A stretch of DNA of 64,000 nt, taken from positions 648,501-712,500 of the forward strand of contig JASJOG010000119.1 in the NCBI GenBank assembly GCA_030142905.1, in the 5' to 3' direction. Made by a program: the position numbers and the translations under genes. This DNA comes from Heliopora coerulea. Taxonomy: Eukaryota > Cnidaria > Anthozoa > Scleralcyonacea > Helioporidae. The notes below the pieces were generated by a model. The model had not been told where the DNA came from. It did no database searches and saw nothing but the letters and a program-made list of their open reading frames with translations. This document shows, piece after piece, positions 36,094 to 49,418 of the stretch (positions are counted from its first letter, which is position 1; each line of letters opens with the position of its first letter).

Positions 36094-37610
36094 AACTTGC
36101 ACACCACCTTACTAAGGACAGTGGAAGGGGTCTCAGCATGATACGGGCTCCCAGCATCCTGCCAGGAAAGGCCGCAACAGACATTGCACATTTCAGGGAA
36201 CTTGTGGGGAAAGGAAATTTTACCATTAATATGGATTTTAAAAAACACCCATCAGGTCAGCCATTACTCACCCAACTTATCCAGTGAGGAAGGAGTAAGG
36301 GATGCACAGCCCTTTAAAGTACCTGAAAGTACTCCCCAATGTGTATATCCAGTTTGACCTTAAAAGTACACTTTTACACTTCCAAGCAGTTAAAGTCAGT
36401 TTAGGCGTGCCACTACAAGGGTTAAGTCTGAATATTGTTTTATTCGTAGACTAGTGCAGATCTGTTTCAGCATTTAAGGCTGATTCATCCTCAACCAACT
36501 AAGGTCAGGGGCATCAGACTGCTGTACAGATTTTCTTCTAGTCCTTGGGATAACAGGACAGGTTTGCCAATACCTGAAGATAATGTACTTGCAGCTGCCA
36601 GCCAATTAAGGCAAGCTGAAGCTTTTGGCTACCTGTCAACCCAGCTGGCAAAGCAGGGATGCCACTCCCTAGGTCATCTCATCAAAGCCTGCTCATTTTA
36701 TGGAGGTCACTCACTCCAAATCAATATCCTGCCTACCTACTTCTGGTTTTGTCAGAGTTTCCTTCCCCTAGGTAAGTTGCCATCCAAGGCTAAAGAGTCT
36801 TATCTACCCTTGGCTAAGGGGTTGCTGGCACTTGCCAAAGGTACCACCCCACACTCTGGTGGGCACGAGCATCCACATTCCTGTAGTTGGCTGAAGCTGT
36901 GCTTGTCCTGCTCCAATGCCCAAATTATTATTATTATTATTATTTTATTAGATTCTGTGGAGTTATTTTCACTTTCCTTGAAATTAGCTTCATTCTTGAG
37001 AAGTTGTTTGGCTGCTGCAGGTAGACTGCTATTTTAATACAGAATTCTTGTTGTCATTTTTATTCACTTAATATGTAATTGATCATTTCTGCTGTTATAT
37101 TGGAATTTTTTTTTTATTCCTTTAAATTATTGTGACATTGTTTTACACAAAATATTCAGGTGGTTGGCCACAATATTCTCACTGTACCTGTCATTTTGCT
37201 TATTATCAAATTAAATGTATACATAATTACACCAGTACTGTACAATTATTCATCTCTCCTCACCTTTTCTTCTACTCCATGCAGGAATCTCTCACTTGTT
37301 CCCTTCTAAACTTTTTTTTGTCTTTTCCTTCCTTTCTCTGCCACTCACTGATAGTCTTTTTTTTTTCCTCAGTGAAGAATCATTGGCACATCAGTGTTGG
37401 CTGTTAATTCTAGCAATTGACAATTGGAAAAGAGGATTACTTTACCTTGCTCTTTCAGCTGCATGCTATATTATTAATCCCAAAGAAGCTTGGCAGACAG
37501 TTGTTGCAGGAGCTATTATGGATCTTTGTGGACTTCTTTATTTCATTAAAACAATCAAAGCCAAAAAACGGACTGAACCATACAAATACAAACAGCTATC
37601 AGTGACATAA
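35384..37610 (+). CDS. TMEM72-like four-helix membrane protein
   Basis: Exons are 35384-35426, 35817-35877, 36952-37020 and 37373-37610 (TAA). The phases (1, 0-type joins and 2) close and give 136 residues. The chain has four hydrophobic segments: one around residues 15-30, one in exon 3 (FCGVIFTFLEISFIL), and two in exon 4 (GLLYLALSAACYII and GAIMDLCGLLYFI), with a Lys-rich cytosolic tail (KAKKRTEPYKYKQ). The order, AH...W motif and helix spacing resemble vertebrate TMEM72, whose function is poorly known. That protein is longer at its C terminus. The first exon is the least certain part: its donor AAG/GTTTTA is weak, though an annexin exon in this window uses the same donor. An AATAAA lies at 37670. 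Confidence 0.68.
35506..35585. repeat. TTG trinucleotide tract
   Basis: Interrupted TTG units in the first intron of the TMEM72-like gene; the overlapping ORFs are repeat artefacts. Confidence 0.85.
36062..36950. mobile_element. Probable insertion bounded by ATT repeats
   Basis: A block of about 890 bp with clearly higher GC than the intron around it. It is bounded by an ATT run at 36062-36091 and another at 36925-36950. The 157-codon ORF at 36564-37037 inside it shows no recognisable protein and runs through the ATT repeat into the real exon, so it is not a gene. A non-autonomous retroelement, or two, is the likeliest explanation; the family is not identified. Confidence 0.5.
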
Positions 37611-39220
37611 ACCATAAAACCAAACATTAATGTTGTGGATTGTGAGCAAAACTTCTCATCCAAGGATGGAATAAAAAAAAAAACACAGCTGGTCTAGTAA
37701 CTGTATCACTAATCTTTGAATTAACTTACTCCATTTGTTGGAGGAAAGCTGTGGCATTTTTTCAATAAGTTAGTAAACTTTGCTACTGATAGTTCCAGCA
37801 GCAGCATTCCAAAAGATTGTCATGCACTGGTCAAGATTGAGAAATTTTCATCAGATTGTACAGGTGTGTATGAATAATCAAGCTTCTTGGTACAGAATTC
37901 CTGAGCAAGATGTATCTTGTTACATGTATGGACAAAAAATCTTAACTTCATACTGTGGGTTTGTAATACCTGAATGCAGAGGATTTAACAACATTTTGGG
38001 TATTAATTCTGTTTTCTTTGTCCATGGTGTGCATATTACAAGAACATATTGTACAACAAACATTGTAACTCTCTTTATAACTGACAATGTTGTCTTACAG
38101 ATAAAAGTTTGAAATTCCATGATTTGTACAAAAGCTAAGAACTGATCGTCAATAGTTTTGAGGAATTCAGATTCTAATAATGGTGGCATGTATTATAATT
38201 AACATGGCAGAAATAGAAATTATGTAAATCATGAATCTGGACAACTAGAAAGTAACTTTCCATTAAGAAACTTTTCAATAAGTTTCTTAAGTTGAGTTAG
38301 CAATGATTGAAGATGCAACTTATGTTGTGTAATCCTATGTTGTGACAAATTCGTAAAAATGTTAGAATATGAGTTGTGACTTCACAAGAGTTTGTAGTAA
38401 ACTGATTAGTAATGTCAAACTTATTTCCTGATAAAAATGTCTGAGAGTCCCAAATAGTAATGGACTCTATTCCAACTCAGTAGACATTTAATGGTGTCTG
38501 CATTAGAATGTACAGGCCTTTTTAATGAGTTATTTGTCAAAGGAAAAGTTGATATAGGTCTGTGTTATTTTATATGCTATTTAAAGCTACTGTACCTACT
38601 GGGCAGCCATATTATGTAATGAGTGGATGACATGTATGGGATTTAGGCGGCCCCCACAGTGCTATGAAGAAAGTAACCACCATAGAGATGCAAATACAAC
38701 ATTTGATTTACTACTTGCAAAATGCATTTAAAGGGTGCACATTTACTGATTGTTTCATAGACATTTAGCTGTACAAGTTGATGGAAATCTTTATGCAAAT
38801 AAGGATTATTCTACACTAGGTTTGCAAGTTAAACATTAACTTCCTTCAATTTGTTTTTCATGGGTTGTTAATGAGTTCAATAAGTGATGTAATTTTACAG
38901 CAGGAAATCTGCAGCCAACTGGATGGTTTCATTTATGTATCCACCATCATCATTTTATAGGTCCAATGGATGCATAATTATATTATCAATGAACAATTCA
39001 ACAAAGTTAAACATCGCACGTCAACTTCATTTTCTCCATAGAGATGTTTATGAATAATAATAATATTAGGATCCTATTATAGGGTACAAAAAAGTATACA
39101 AGATGCTGAGTTTGGTTGCATAATTGTTCACAGTTCACATTATAGCATTTTAAAACCATTTAGCATTAAAATTCTCTCGGTACCCACTGACTCTGGCAAT
39201 AGTTCCATCATGATGACAGG
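37611..39220. other. Convergent intergenic region and 3' UTRs
   Basis: This lies between the stop codons of the TMEM72-like gene and the annexin. AATAAA at 37670-37675 follows the TMEM72-like stop by 60 bp. The 110-codon plus-strand ORF at 37780-38112 shows no recognisable features. The annexin 3' UTR should occupy the right end. Confidence 0.65.
37670..37675 (+). terminator. Poly(A) signal of the TMEM72-like gene
   Basis: The hexamer AATAAA lies 60 bp after the stop codon. It runs into an A-tract, so the exact cleavage site cannot be read. Confidence 0.55.
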
Positions 39221-42200
39221 TCATTTTTCCCCCTCACCGATCAGTCCAAGTAATGATTTGCGATAATTCCCACTTGTATCCCCCTAGAAAGATGAAGTGT
39301 AAGAAAGGACTCTTAAAGCATAATTCAACCTTAGGATGACTGAAATAACATGTTGATTAAAAACTTCATAATGCATAATTCTGTTGATCTTTATTAAGTC
39401 AATTATTGGATTGTATATTTATGTTGCACCATATCTATGATCACCTAACCTAAGTTCTGAATTGAATTAAAATTAATGTGTATTCACTCCATTCAGACAA
39501 GTATGATACACCAAGTAATACAATACAATACAATACAGTACAATACACATTAACTTTAGTCACACGTTTATTTATTCTCACTTCATCAAGGCAAAATTAC
39601 ACCTCATGTCATTTAGTGCAACAGTTATTCTTGAAAATTATTATTACTAAGGGTACTGTACCTTGATAAAATCTGCCAGGGTCTTAGAGTAAATTTTTTG
39701 AAACTCTTGTTTTATGATTGCCATGTCAACTTCACAACGAGTAACAACAATCCTGATTAAAGTAGCATCATCAGTTCCTAAACCCTTAAGATAAAAAACA
39801 ATGAAATGTAATATGTGTAGCAATAAAATTAGGGATATTAGGTATGACAAGAAATACATCTGCAGTAGCAGTAAAAAATTAAATTCAGTTAAAAGCAACT
39901 GGAATACATTTCCTGTCTCCATATGATTACTATTACCACATATACAAAAATATCTTAGCCAAAGTCACTGTACCTTCATGCTTTTGTAAAGCTTAGTAGC
40001 AAAATATCCTGGAGTATTCCGAACACATTGGACTGGTAAAAAAAATGCACAAATATGTTATAATATTATTTTCATCTTTAAGCAATAATCTAGTTCTTTA
40101 TAAGATAAGTTAGTGAACATTATACCTAATGTAGTCATTGCATTCTTCAAGTCGCCTGACATTTCTCGTTCAACTGATTTTTCAATGTCATATTTACATA
40201 TCTGTAGATGAGAAGAAGTAGAAAAATAATTAGCAAGTTGAAGAAACAGCCTGAGAAAACAAACCTAAATGCAATCACATTTTGGGTTAAATGTCATCTA
40301 GTAGCCTGGATAATTTTCTTTTTAGGATATAATGTATAATTACTATAACCACAATATAATAATTAAACTGTAATTTGTATTATTGCATATAAATTACTTA
40401 ATAATATTTTCCATTCAGATAGATTCCAATTATAATGTTTTATGCTTATTAGTAACCAAACTAGCACATTCAACATTCATTGATTTAAAACCTTTGCATA
40501 TTCGTCAAATGTGGCTCTCAATTGTGGATAACTTCGTGATGCAAAAATGGCATTAAATCTAAAAGGAAAAAAAAAGAAAGTTAATAATGCTTCACCACCT
40601 AAAAGATAAAGTTATCTAAACAGGAATATGAACAATATTTAATACAGTAAATAATTGTACTACCTTGCTTCATCTGTTCCCCAACGTTTCTCTCCAGCTC
40701 TGTACAGAGCATCTGCATCAGCTCTGGCTTTTCCATAATCAACAGCTGTACCTTCATCCCGGTTAGCCTATGTGAAATAACACTTAAAGAAATCAAGCAT
40801 TGTTTATATTATACAAAATTATATCAAGGAACATGATCCTGAACTAAAATATCTAAATCTTTATCACCTGCAACAAGGAAATCAAGAATTTCCTGAAATG
40901 ACCAGATGTTTCTGAATGGACATCCTTCTCTAGATCTCTGTCAAACTCTACAATTAATTATAAACTTAATTACAACAATGTACTGCACTCTAATATAATA
41001 TAAATGCACAACAGCTTTAGGTCAAATAATGGTTCACAGAGCAAGGAGACTGAATGTATACTTTTCCTGTATGCTTGCTTCACAGCAACAATTTCTGCAT
41101 TTGTTCTTGAGCAAAGAATTTCAATAAGTACACTTTCATTGGTTCCTAATCCCTGCAGAAACAAAAGAAAACATTTACTAAATAAATATACCTAACTCTA
41201 GCCAGTTCATTTGAAAGTAAAGTAAGACAGTAAATCTGATACATGTAATACCCAGCTTATAATATGGTTTATGAAAGAAATACTGTAGATAAATCCTGAA
41301 GTGAGTTAGTGGTTCTGCACAAGAAACCAAGAAAATTTCTGCATAATTACACCCTGTGCATACATCATGTCCAGTACATACAAGTTAAACAAATCATGAT
41401 TTAAAATGACATAAGATCAAAATTTTCTCTTGTTGTGACATGACTGGTGGGTCCATAGTCTCAGAGAATACTTACCTTCATTGCTTTTCTTAACTCTGTT
41501 GCATCATATTCTGAAGGAGCCTGCATCATTGCCAATATTAAGTTTTCCAGACTGCCTGCAAGTGCATACCTTAAATCTGTGATTAGGTCCTAAAGCAGAT
41601 AATTATAATTTGAAATACTGTTAATTGTGAACCATATTGGCTGGTAAAAGATGGGTTGCCATACAAATTTTCCATAAAAGTACATTTAATTTGACAATGA
41701 TCTTTTCTGCCTTAACAAGAAATCATTACAAACACTGATCACTAACAGTACAAGTACATGTAGCTATAACTAATAACACAATCATAACTTTCCACATATC
41801 ACATGTACATAATTATTGCAGAAGTGAGAATTTCTGGCCATCATAGTAAAGTTTTTGATGAAAACAACAAACACAGTTCAACAGTCGTTTTAGATGAAAA
41901 ATACTTAATATTTACAATGAATAAAATGCTGCTACACAAGTCTTAATAAAAATGAGAAAGTGCTCCATTCACACTGGAACAGGACTACAGGTATCACTAC
42001 CAAAAAAATTAATATTCAAAATGGAAAAATGTAGAGCTGTATTAGCTTGTATAATTAATTTATTTCAATTGTCCTACCCTGCCAAACTGGGATTTGTATT
42101 CCAAAGCAATTTTCAGTCTCTGTGAGTTTGATCTGGTACAAAGAATATTGACTATTTGTTTGACATTAGTTCCTAAAAATTAATAAACAAATAATTGATC

Positions 42201-45200
42201 AGCACTAATTGCTGCTATTACAATAACAGTTGTTTTAGTTTCCACACATGTGCTCTTACTGCTACTGTTTTATTGACAGTGTCTGTGTCTGCAGTATGTG
42301 TATTTGTTGTTGCTTTCACCTGCAGCTGTAGCTCAGCTATTGTTGTCATTGAGGTTGCATATTTTTGTAGGTGTTGTTAGGTATTTTGTAGATTTAGTTG
42401 TGGTCACTGTCATCATTGCTGGTGTTGATGGGGCTATGACAATGATGATCATGATGACTATAATGATCATGATAACTATGTCGACAAATAGATGGAGGAT
42501 GCTCAAGGAGGAAGAGGAGCAGTATAATAAATAAAGTTTTTTGCATGGTAAACAGTGCTTTTACTTCTCAGCAAAACATACAAAACCAATATTATCATTA
42601 GATATTTCTCCAAAACCATTAACAAATCTTTCAAAGCTTACAAATCTTTTAAACCTACCAAATCCTCCAATTGCCTTTCTGAGTGCTTCTGCATCAACTT
42701 GAGCATTAAAAGATGGAAATGGCTTAACTGTTCCTCTGTTGGAGGGCTGAAACATTCAAGAAAACAAGAAAACAATGAAACTTGTCCTGAAAGCAGAATA
42801 AAACACAAGTTTCTAAGGACATTACACTGTCTTATGCTAAGTTTATTATTCATAAATTTGATTTACACCAAGCACCTACCACAGATTGAGGTGACAGTGA
42901 AGAAACATTGCCAGCAGGATAAGTTGGTTTTGCTTCAAAGCCATGGAATGAACTGCGGCTAGTATATGGGGCAGCAGTGTTCATAGGATGAGCTGGCTTT
43001 GTCTCAGGGCCATGAAAGGAACTACGACTAGTAAATGGGGGAGCATTGGAAGAGGGATGAACTGAAGGAGTTCCAGCTGGATATGAATTATTTGTTCTAT
43101 ATGGAGCTGTATTAAAACCTGTCTAAAGTACACAAAAAAATAAAAAATATTAGAGTTTGAAAATCGTTAGGAATAGTTTGACACCATTTCAGCTTTAAAT
43201 GCATTGAATGTATTTTGAAGAGTTGCTATTCATAATCTAATGTTTGACTCTCTAAACTAGGTTATTCATCAGTGCTGATTGAGAGATCCACATTTTTCTA
43301 CCTTCACAGAACTATTGATGATGTTTGTTATCAAACAACCAGGTCCAAATAAGCTTTTTAGCAATAGACACCATATTTATTTAAAAGTTACATATCATGT
43401 ATTGTTCAAGACCCAACATCTATGCATTCCAATCAAGTTTCCACATAAAAGTGATCTATTACCTGAACCTAACAGTTTTACCAAATGTATTATTGTTGGT
43501 AGAAAATAACATCCTTGGGGGTTCTAGGAGTAATGTAAAAATAAAGTACTTATCCTCATGCTAATTATCCCTTATAAAGCCATGAGCTGTAGATTGGAGT
43601 GTCACTGTCAAAATGTTCAGGAGGATCATAAGCAGTGACTTTTTGAGTTATGTTCAAAACATTTTAAGCCAGGAGTTCAATCACACCATCACTAATTTTT
43701 CACCTGCTTGCATTGCAAATTTGTTCATGTGGAAAATTATCTGGTAACATTAACTGTGACAGGGAGTTAAGGATAAACTATATACAGTAAAATTGCTAAA
43801 AATGATCATTCACCACAATTGCAAAGCAAGACAAAGTCTATATAAACACAAACTCCTAATTTTTTTCATTCTTAACAATAATTTATAAACTGAAGTAAAT
43901 GTTATGAAAATATTCATCCTGGAATACTTTTCCCAGAATTTTCAACTTTTTTGTACTTACATTTGGATTTGGATTTACTTGAGGCATCCTGTTGACAGGG
44001 GCTTGAAATGCTACAGCAGCATGTGCTAAGTTTGCTGCACCCTAGAAAATGTTTATTATCCTTTATCAAACATGATTAATTTATGATTTATGAACAAAAC
44101 AAATCCACAGCCTTATTATGGATAGTGTTACAATTGAATCATTGGTTCAGGGTAGGGCATGCCATTCATCAACAAATTTTTTATCACTCTCCTTATATAA
44201 ATTTTTTTGGTTCTTACAAAAGAAATGTTTCACTTACCCCAAACCCCATTGGCCGTGGCATGGACATACCAGGAGATGGACCTGGCATTGGCATTCCCTG
44301 TGCTGCACTATATTGACCAGTTTCCACTGGACCGGGTGCTGATCATCAAAAAAAGATTAAAATCAAGAGAAGTACTCTTATCCTTATCAAACATTACTTT
44401 TATAAACTTTTCACAGTATTGTGCTAAATTTGTAAAGATTATGAAGGGACAAAAACCAGTCACTGTGATAGTCCTAACCTGGTGGAGGAGCTCTAAATCC
44501 AGGAGATGGCATTTGACTTCCAGCAATAGGATAAGGAGCTGCAGCAGGTGGAGCAGGCTAAGATAAAAAAAAAAAGTTATTAAGCAGGCATAAAAATTTC
44601 CTGGTACGTGGTAATCTGAGACCTCCTTAAATGTTAATGGACCACTGAACATGGATTATAAAAGTGACAATATGTTACAGGAAAAATAATCTTAAAAATT
44701 ATTAAAATTGCATGCCATGTCTTGTTGTGTTGATATTTATACATCAGTCATGTGAATAACTTGTCTGAAATTCACCAAAAATCTTGAATGACAAAATATT
44801 TTTAATTTGGGTAAAAATTCAGTACCACCTGAAATCATACTGGACCATCCGACTTTTCAAACCAAAACAGTCAGGGGACTCCCTAAACTTATAAAAGAGA
44901 TGCAGACATTTTTCAAATATTATTAGGTCATTCATCCATTTAATGGAGAGGAACATGAAGTATGATAGTATAAGAACTAGGTGATATTTTCATAGATATT
45001 GTACTTAAAAAAAAAAAAAAAAGTCATATGATGCAAAAATGACCAAGAAGCCAGCGATAAGCTAAGTAATGAGATGTAAATAATGGGAAGTAATTTATTA
45101 ATTTTCTATTTTAAAATAATGTTGATCTAATTTTATATCTGATTAACAGTCTGGTGACCTTACCATAAATATAACTAAGATGTTGGTATCAAAATGGCAA

Positions 45201-45412
45201 GCATAGTTTACCACATCAGTAACCATAATTAAGCAACATTAAGCAATTGATGTTACCTGTCCATAGCCATTTGCTGGTTGTGAAGGGCTCATCAGCGATT
45301 CAAATCCAATCCCACTGCCCAAAGAGTTTGAAGGATATCCATTTGATGAAGGTGGTACAGGAGGAGCAGAGGGGTAACCAGGGTAACCATGATAACTAGG
45401 TGGATAACTCAT
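39221..45412 (-). CDS. Long-tailed annexin, A7/A11 type
   Basis: Annexins bind acidic phospholipid membranes in response to calcium. Sixteen exons (minus): 45412-45257, 44557-44479, 44338-44238, 44041-43961, 43122-42880, 42746-42659, 42172-42078, 41589-41476, 41152-41062, 40947-40868, 40767-40664, 40558-40492, 40201-40126, 40032-39974, 39784-39662 and 39283-39221 (TGA). All phases close, giving 539 residues. Residues 1-220 form a Pro/Gly/Tyr/Met-rich disordered tail (MSYPPSYHGYPGYPSAPP), typical of A7 and A11, where it drives phase separation and granule tethering. The core has four annexin repeats. Repeats 2-4 keep the type II calcium motif: GLGT with Glu in SETSG, RWGT with Glu in REMSG, and GLGT with Asp in GDTSG. 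Repeat 1 has GFGT but Ala where the capping Glu is expected. The tail also has an internal duplication in the fifth exon. Confidence 0.95.
39516..39547. repeat. AATAC pentanucleotide repeat
   Basis: Five to six AATAC/AGTAC units in an annexin intron, 3' of the exon ending at 39662. Confidence 0.85.
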
Positions 45413-48400
45413 GTTCCTGTAATGAGAATTGGTAAGTTTCTTCTGCTTTAATCAGAGTTTAATCATCTGGCATTAGCCAGAGTAAGGTTGTCTTGCATAA
45501 ACCAAAATACAAATAAAAAGTGGATAGTGACCAGGATGAATCAGTTAACATCAAAGAAAAATTTAACAATAACTGGTCATGTTCAAGGTCATGTACAATG
45601 GTACTGTAGCTAGTGAGATTCTTTAATTAACTGTCATCTTGGTTAAAGTACCACAAACATGCTCAGCACACAATCTTCCAACTGGTTCATTTAAGCTTTC
45701 CAAAATAAAGGATTTAAATATAATAATAATTCTTGCCAAAAAATAGTCAAAGTACTGTGGTTCGAACATGATATAAATTGTATGTAGTAAAGCCCAGCCA
45801 CACATCCTACTGAACTTTTCATTCACTTACTGTGCCACGAACTTTCCAAGCTTTTCTGCGCAATTCCAAGTCAACATTCCATGACATATAATATAACTTA
45901 GTAAACTGGATAATTTTTTTGATGAGAGATTATTTCAATACAGTAAATGAGCAAACCAAGTTCGCTCTACAATTTGAGCCAAATACTGTCACTCTGCAAT
46001 TCAGGGTCTCGGGGATTAAATTTGTACAACGACGTTCTAAAAGTAACGGTAAAATGCTGGTATTCGTACCTGTTTCCAACCAAGATTCAATCTTTTGTTC
46101 GATGTAAACTTCAAATAATGAACAGCTTTATCACAGAATAACTACCTAATCCAGTACTAAACATTGTCACAATTGCGATGACGAAGATATTACGACACTT
46201 CACGAGAAGATATGATGTCACTTCCAAGAAATCGAAATGTCGCATGACGTCACTCTAGTATTGGATCCTATAGATATGGCGCAACCCAACTGTTAATTCC
46301 ATTGCTTTTTTCCCGTTCAAACCGGATTGGCTATGGGTTTTAAAATAGAATTACAGTCAAGGCTATTCTAACGATCTATAGTGCGCACCGAAGTTAAATT
46401 TTATTTAGGGCGCAAAACGAATGTTTGCGGAAAGAAATAAGGACTATGATCTCAATGAGCGAAGACAAATTTATTAAACGTGAACGAATGTTGAGTGACT
46501 AGAAAGAGCTGATTATGATGGGCCTCAGAGTAGGAAAAGATTGTAAAAAGAGAAGTAGGATTAGAAGGGGGAGGAGTGGAAAAAGTAGAAAGAAAAGACA
46601 ATGAGATTAAGAGCAAGGAGAATGAGAGGAAGGGTGAGGAGGTGAAGTCAGTGGAGGTGAAGAAATAGAAGGAAAAAGACAACGGGAATGTGAAGGGAAA
46701 AGAAGGAGCAGAAGGAGAAGGAAAATGGGAAGTAATGGAAGGGAAGAAGTAGAAGATGTAGAAGTAGTACAAGTACAAGAAGTAGTACAAGTACAAGAAG
46801 TAGAAGAAGGAAGAGAAGACGAAAAAACAGAATGTGAACAAATATCGGTGAAATGCAAAATCTACTATATTTGGAGGTTAAACTTTCCCTCTCACACCGT
46901 CTTTCCTACCCACATTGATAACTAAAATAGGACACACGAGACAACTGTACACCATGAAGCACTAAAAGCTATAATTTTGGAATAAAATGGTTTTGAAGAC
47001 ACGTAAGAATAATCCTTAAGTATTAAATGTAATGAAGACTGAGCGTTTTACATACAATGATCTGTCGGTCTCAGGCTGTTTGACATAAGCAAATGTTTAA
47101 AATTAAAAAGAAACTACACCAATCTGTTAAAATTTCTTTAGTCTATATATACAGTGTAGAATAAATGCAAGAGCAACAATCTTCAAGCTCTTCAGCTTTC
47201 CCTTGTTAGAATATGTTTAACTAACAGGATTTTAAGTTTACTTACATTTAGTTCTAGCTTAAAAGCCATCTTGCACTTCGTGCATGTTACTTTATGTTTC
47301 TTTCATGAGTCCACGCTCTCAATTTACAAGAAATACGATTCTGAGTTCATGCAAGGAAAGACACTGATTCAATATCAAACCTAGACTAAAAGATTGCATC
47401 TAATATATGAATACATTTTACAAAGAGCAGTGTTTCTGCGATTCTTAAACAGACTCATGAAAGTACATTACTGAAAAGAACACAGGCCGATGTCATTTAA
47501 ATAGCACAGTCATTTGTCATTTCACTAAAGCTTGTTCACAAAAAAGGAAAATGTTCAGAGAATTTGAAATTTGTTGCTCCAGACTTGTACGGAGATTTCT
47601 AACTTTTCCTTGGACAGTACGTGACAGAATAATGAGTTGCGTTGAACTTGAGTTCATGTTCATTTTATGAGCTACAGATTTCTTCTATTTGAGAAATACC
47701 ATGCTATTACAATAATTAGTATCACAGCATACAAAATGGACATCGACAAAAGGTTTTTTACAAGTTTAAAAGAGTAAGTTGTTTCCATGTATGACACAAA
47801 AGGTCAAGCTAAGCTATCAAACAAGAAAACATGTCAACGCTCATTCACAGTTGCAGCAGCTATCAATTACACAAAACCAAACACTCATCGGAAAGGCAAA
47901 ACATATGGAAGGCCCGGTGAAAAATCTGTCAAATATTGTATAGCTAAAAAAGTGTTGCAGTTGCTCCAAGTTGTTGAACTTTACTTATCAAAACATGTTG
48001 TAGTTCAAAGAATTTAACCTGTACAACTTCCAAGAATTTTTTTCTCGTGATCCAAATTGTGTTAAACAGGGCATTGATCATGTTTTAACTTATATTGTAA
48101 TACTACGAAATATAACCCGACTGGATTACAGGAGTTACCCTTCAGAGAATTTTTGGATATACAACAGTCTAAATGATGAAATACTCAGACCAAGTTTAGC
48201 TGCCCCATTTGCGCGTATGGTCGATTTGTTGTACGATTCCTAAATTTGTTCAGATTCTGATAATTTAAAAGACCGTGCAAAGTGCATAACATTTTCGCTG
48301 TCTCTCGAATTTTCAGTCGATAGCAACTCCGTCGCATACACTCAGTGATAACCCAGTCTAGCAACACTTGTTATTGCCTGCGATGTAACGTAGCACGTGG

Positions 48401-49418
48401 TTCTGCGATTGGATAAGCAAACTTTGTAAGCTAAAGAGTTGGAACAATTGTAACGGAGTAAAAATGTGAATCTACGTGAAAAGTTCAAGTATAATACACG
48501 AAGTTAACGTAAACCAATAATTAGGTAGGGCAATCTTTCATTTATAAGCGAAGTCTCTTTTTGTCTCATCTGAGAACATCGCTATGCTTTTAGCTTGGTG
48601 TTATTCCACGCAGCACCTCCCATTAAATTCAGGATTTATGGGCTTTCTTCCCAACTACAAAATCATATCGAGAACGGCCACAATGCGAAATACAAATTGG
48701 ACCTAGAAAGAGGTATAGTTAAAATGTACCGAATAATAATGCTCAATGTATGTGTCCAAAACAACAGCATTATAAAGTCTAAAATGCTGTCCTGCTTCTT
48801 GACTTGAACCAGCGAGTGAAGTGAATGAGCGTTTTGACATAGCTTTCAAACCTTAATTTCAAATTCTTCTGCACAAAATTGAGGATATTTACCCTGATGA
48901 AATGTTCCGACAGAATTCTTCAAGTTAGGTAACATTCTCCGACTTAAAAATCCCAATGTACAATAACAGTTTAAAACCTAGACTACGATCAAAGTCTGAC
49001 TTTGTTCATTAATAACAAACCTATTCAAATAAATCTACCGAAGCTTCTTTTGCTACAGTTCTATGATTAATATTTAGACAAAATGCAGCTTTTTACAGAA
49101 CGCCTGCAGACTAACGACATTGCATTAAAACGACGAAAACAAAATAAAATTCTCCCACAGACCTAAATTTATAAAGATCTACATCTAAAGTGCAAATTTA
49201 AAATAATTTAGTGTGACCATGTCGATTTGGGTTGTGCTTTGTCACCGCATGGGATGAAAACCAAAGGTAAAATTCTTAATCATATCTAGATGCACATGAA
49301 AATTCCGTGAGCGCAGATTCCCTCGTCCATGAAAGAAAAGATATCATAAACAGTGATGTAGCTCACATCGTTCCTAGCACGACTCACTTTGCTTTGAGCA
49401 CTGACGGGAAGATGGACC
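45413..49418. other. Intergenic region between annexin start and CNOT6L end
   Basis: About 4 kb. It should contain the annexin promoter and 5' UTR, and on the right the CNOT6L 3' UTR. A GA-rich low-complexity tract lies at 46550-46820; ORFs over it are artefacts. The 76-codon plus-strand ORF at 47787-48017 and others are short and unrecognised. Confidence 0.6.
46550..46820. repeat. Purine-rich (GGAA/GAAG) low-complexity tract
   Basis: Nearly uninterrupted purines on the plus strand, with an internal repeat of about 21 bp (AGTAGTACAAGTACAAGA at 46763-46798). Confidence 0.85.

Noticed and set aside
36564..37037. 157-codon plus-strand ORF
   Set aside because: It reads from a repeat block through an ATT run into a real exon in the wrong phase; the composition is not protein-like.
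46452..46925. Phe/Ser/Pro-rich minus-strand and Glu/Val-rich plus-strand ORFs
   Set aside because: Both are translations of a purine-rich low-complexity tract.
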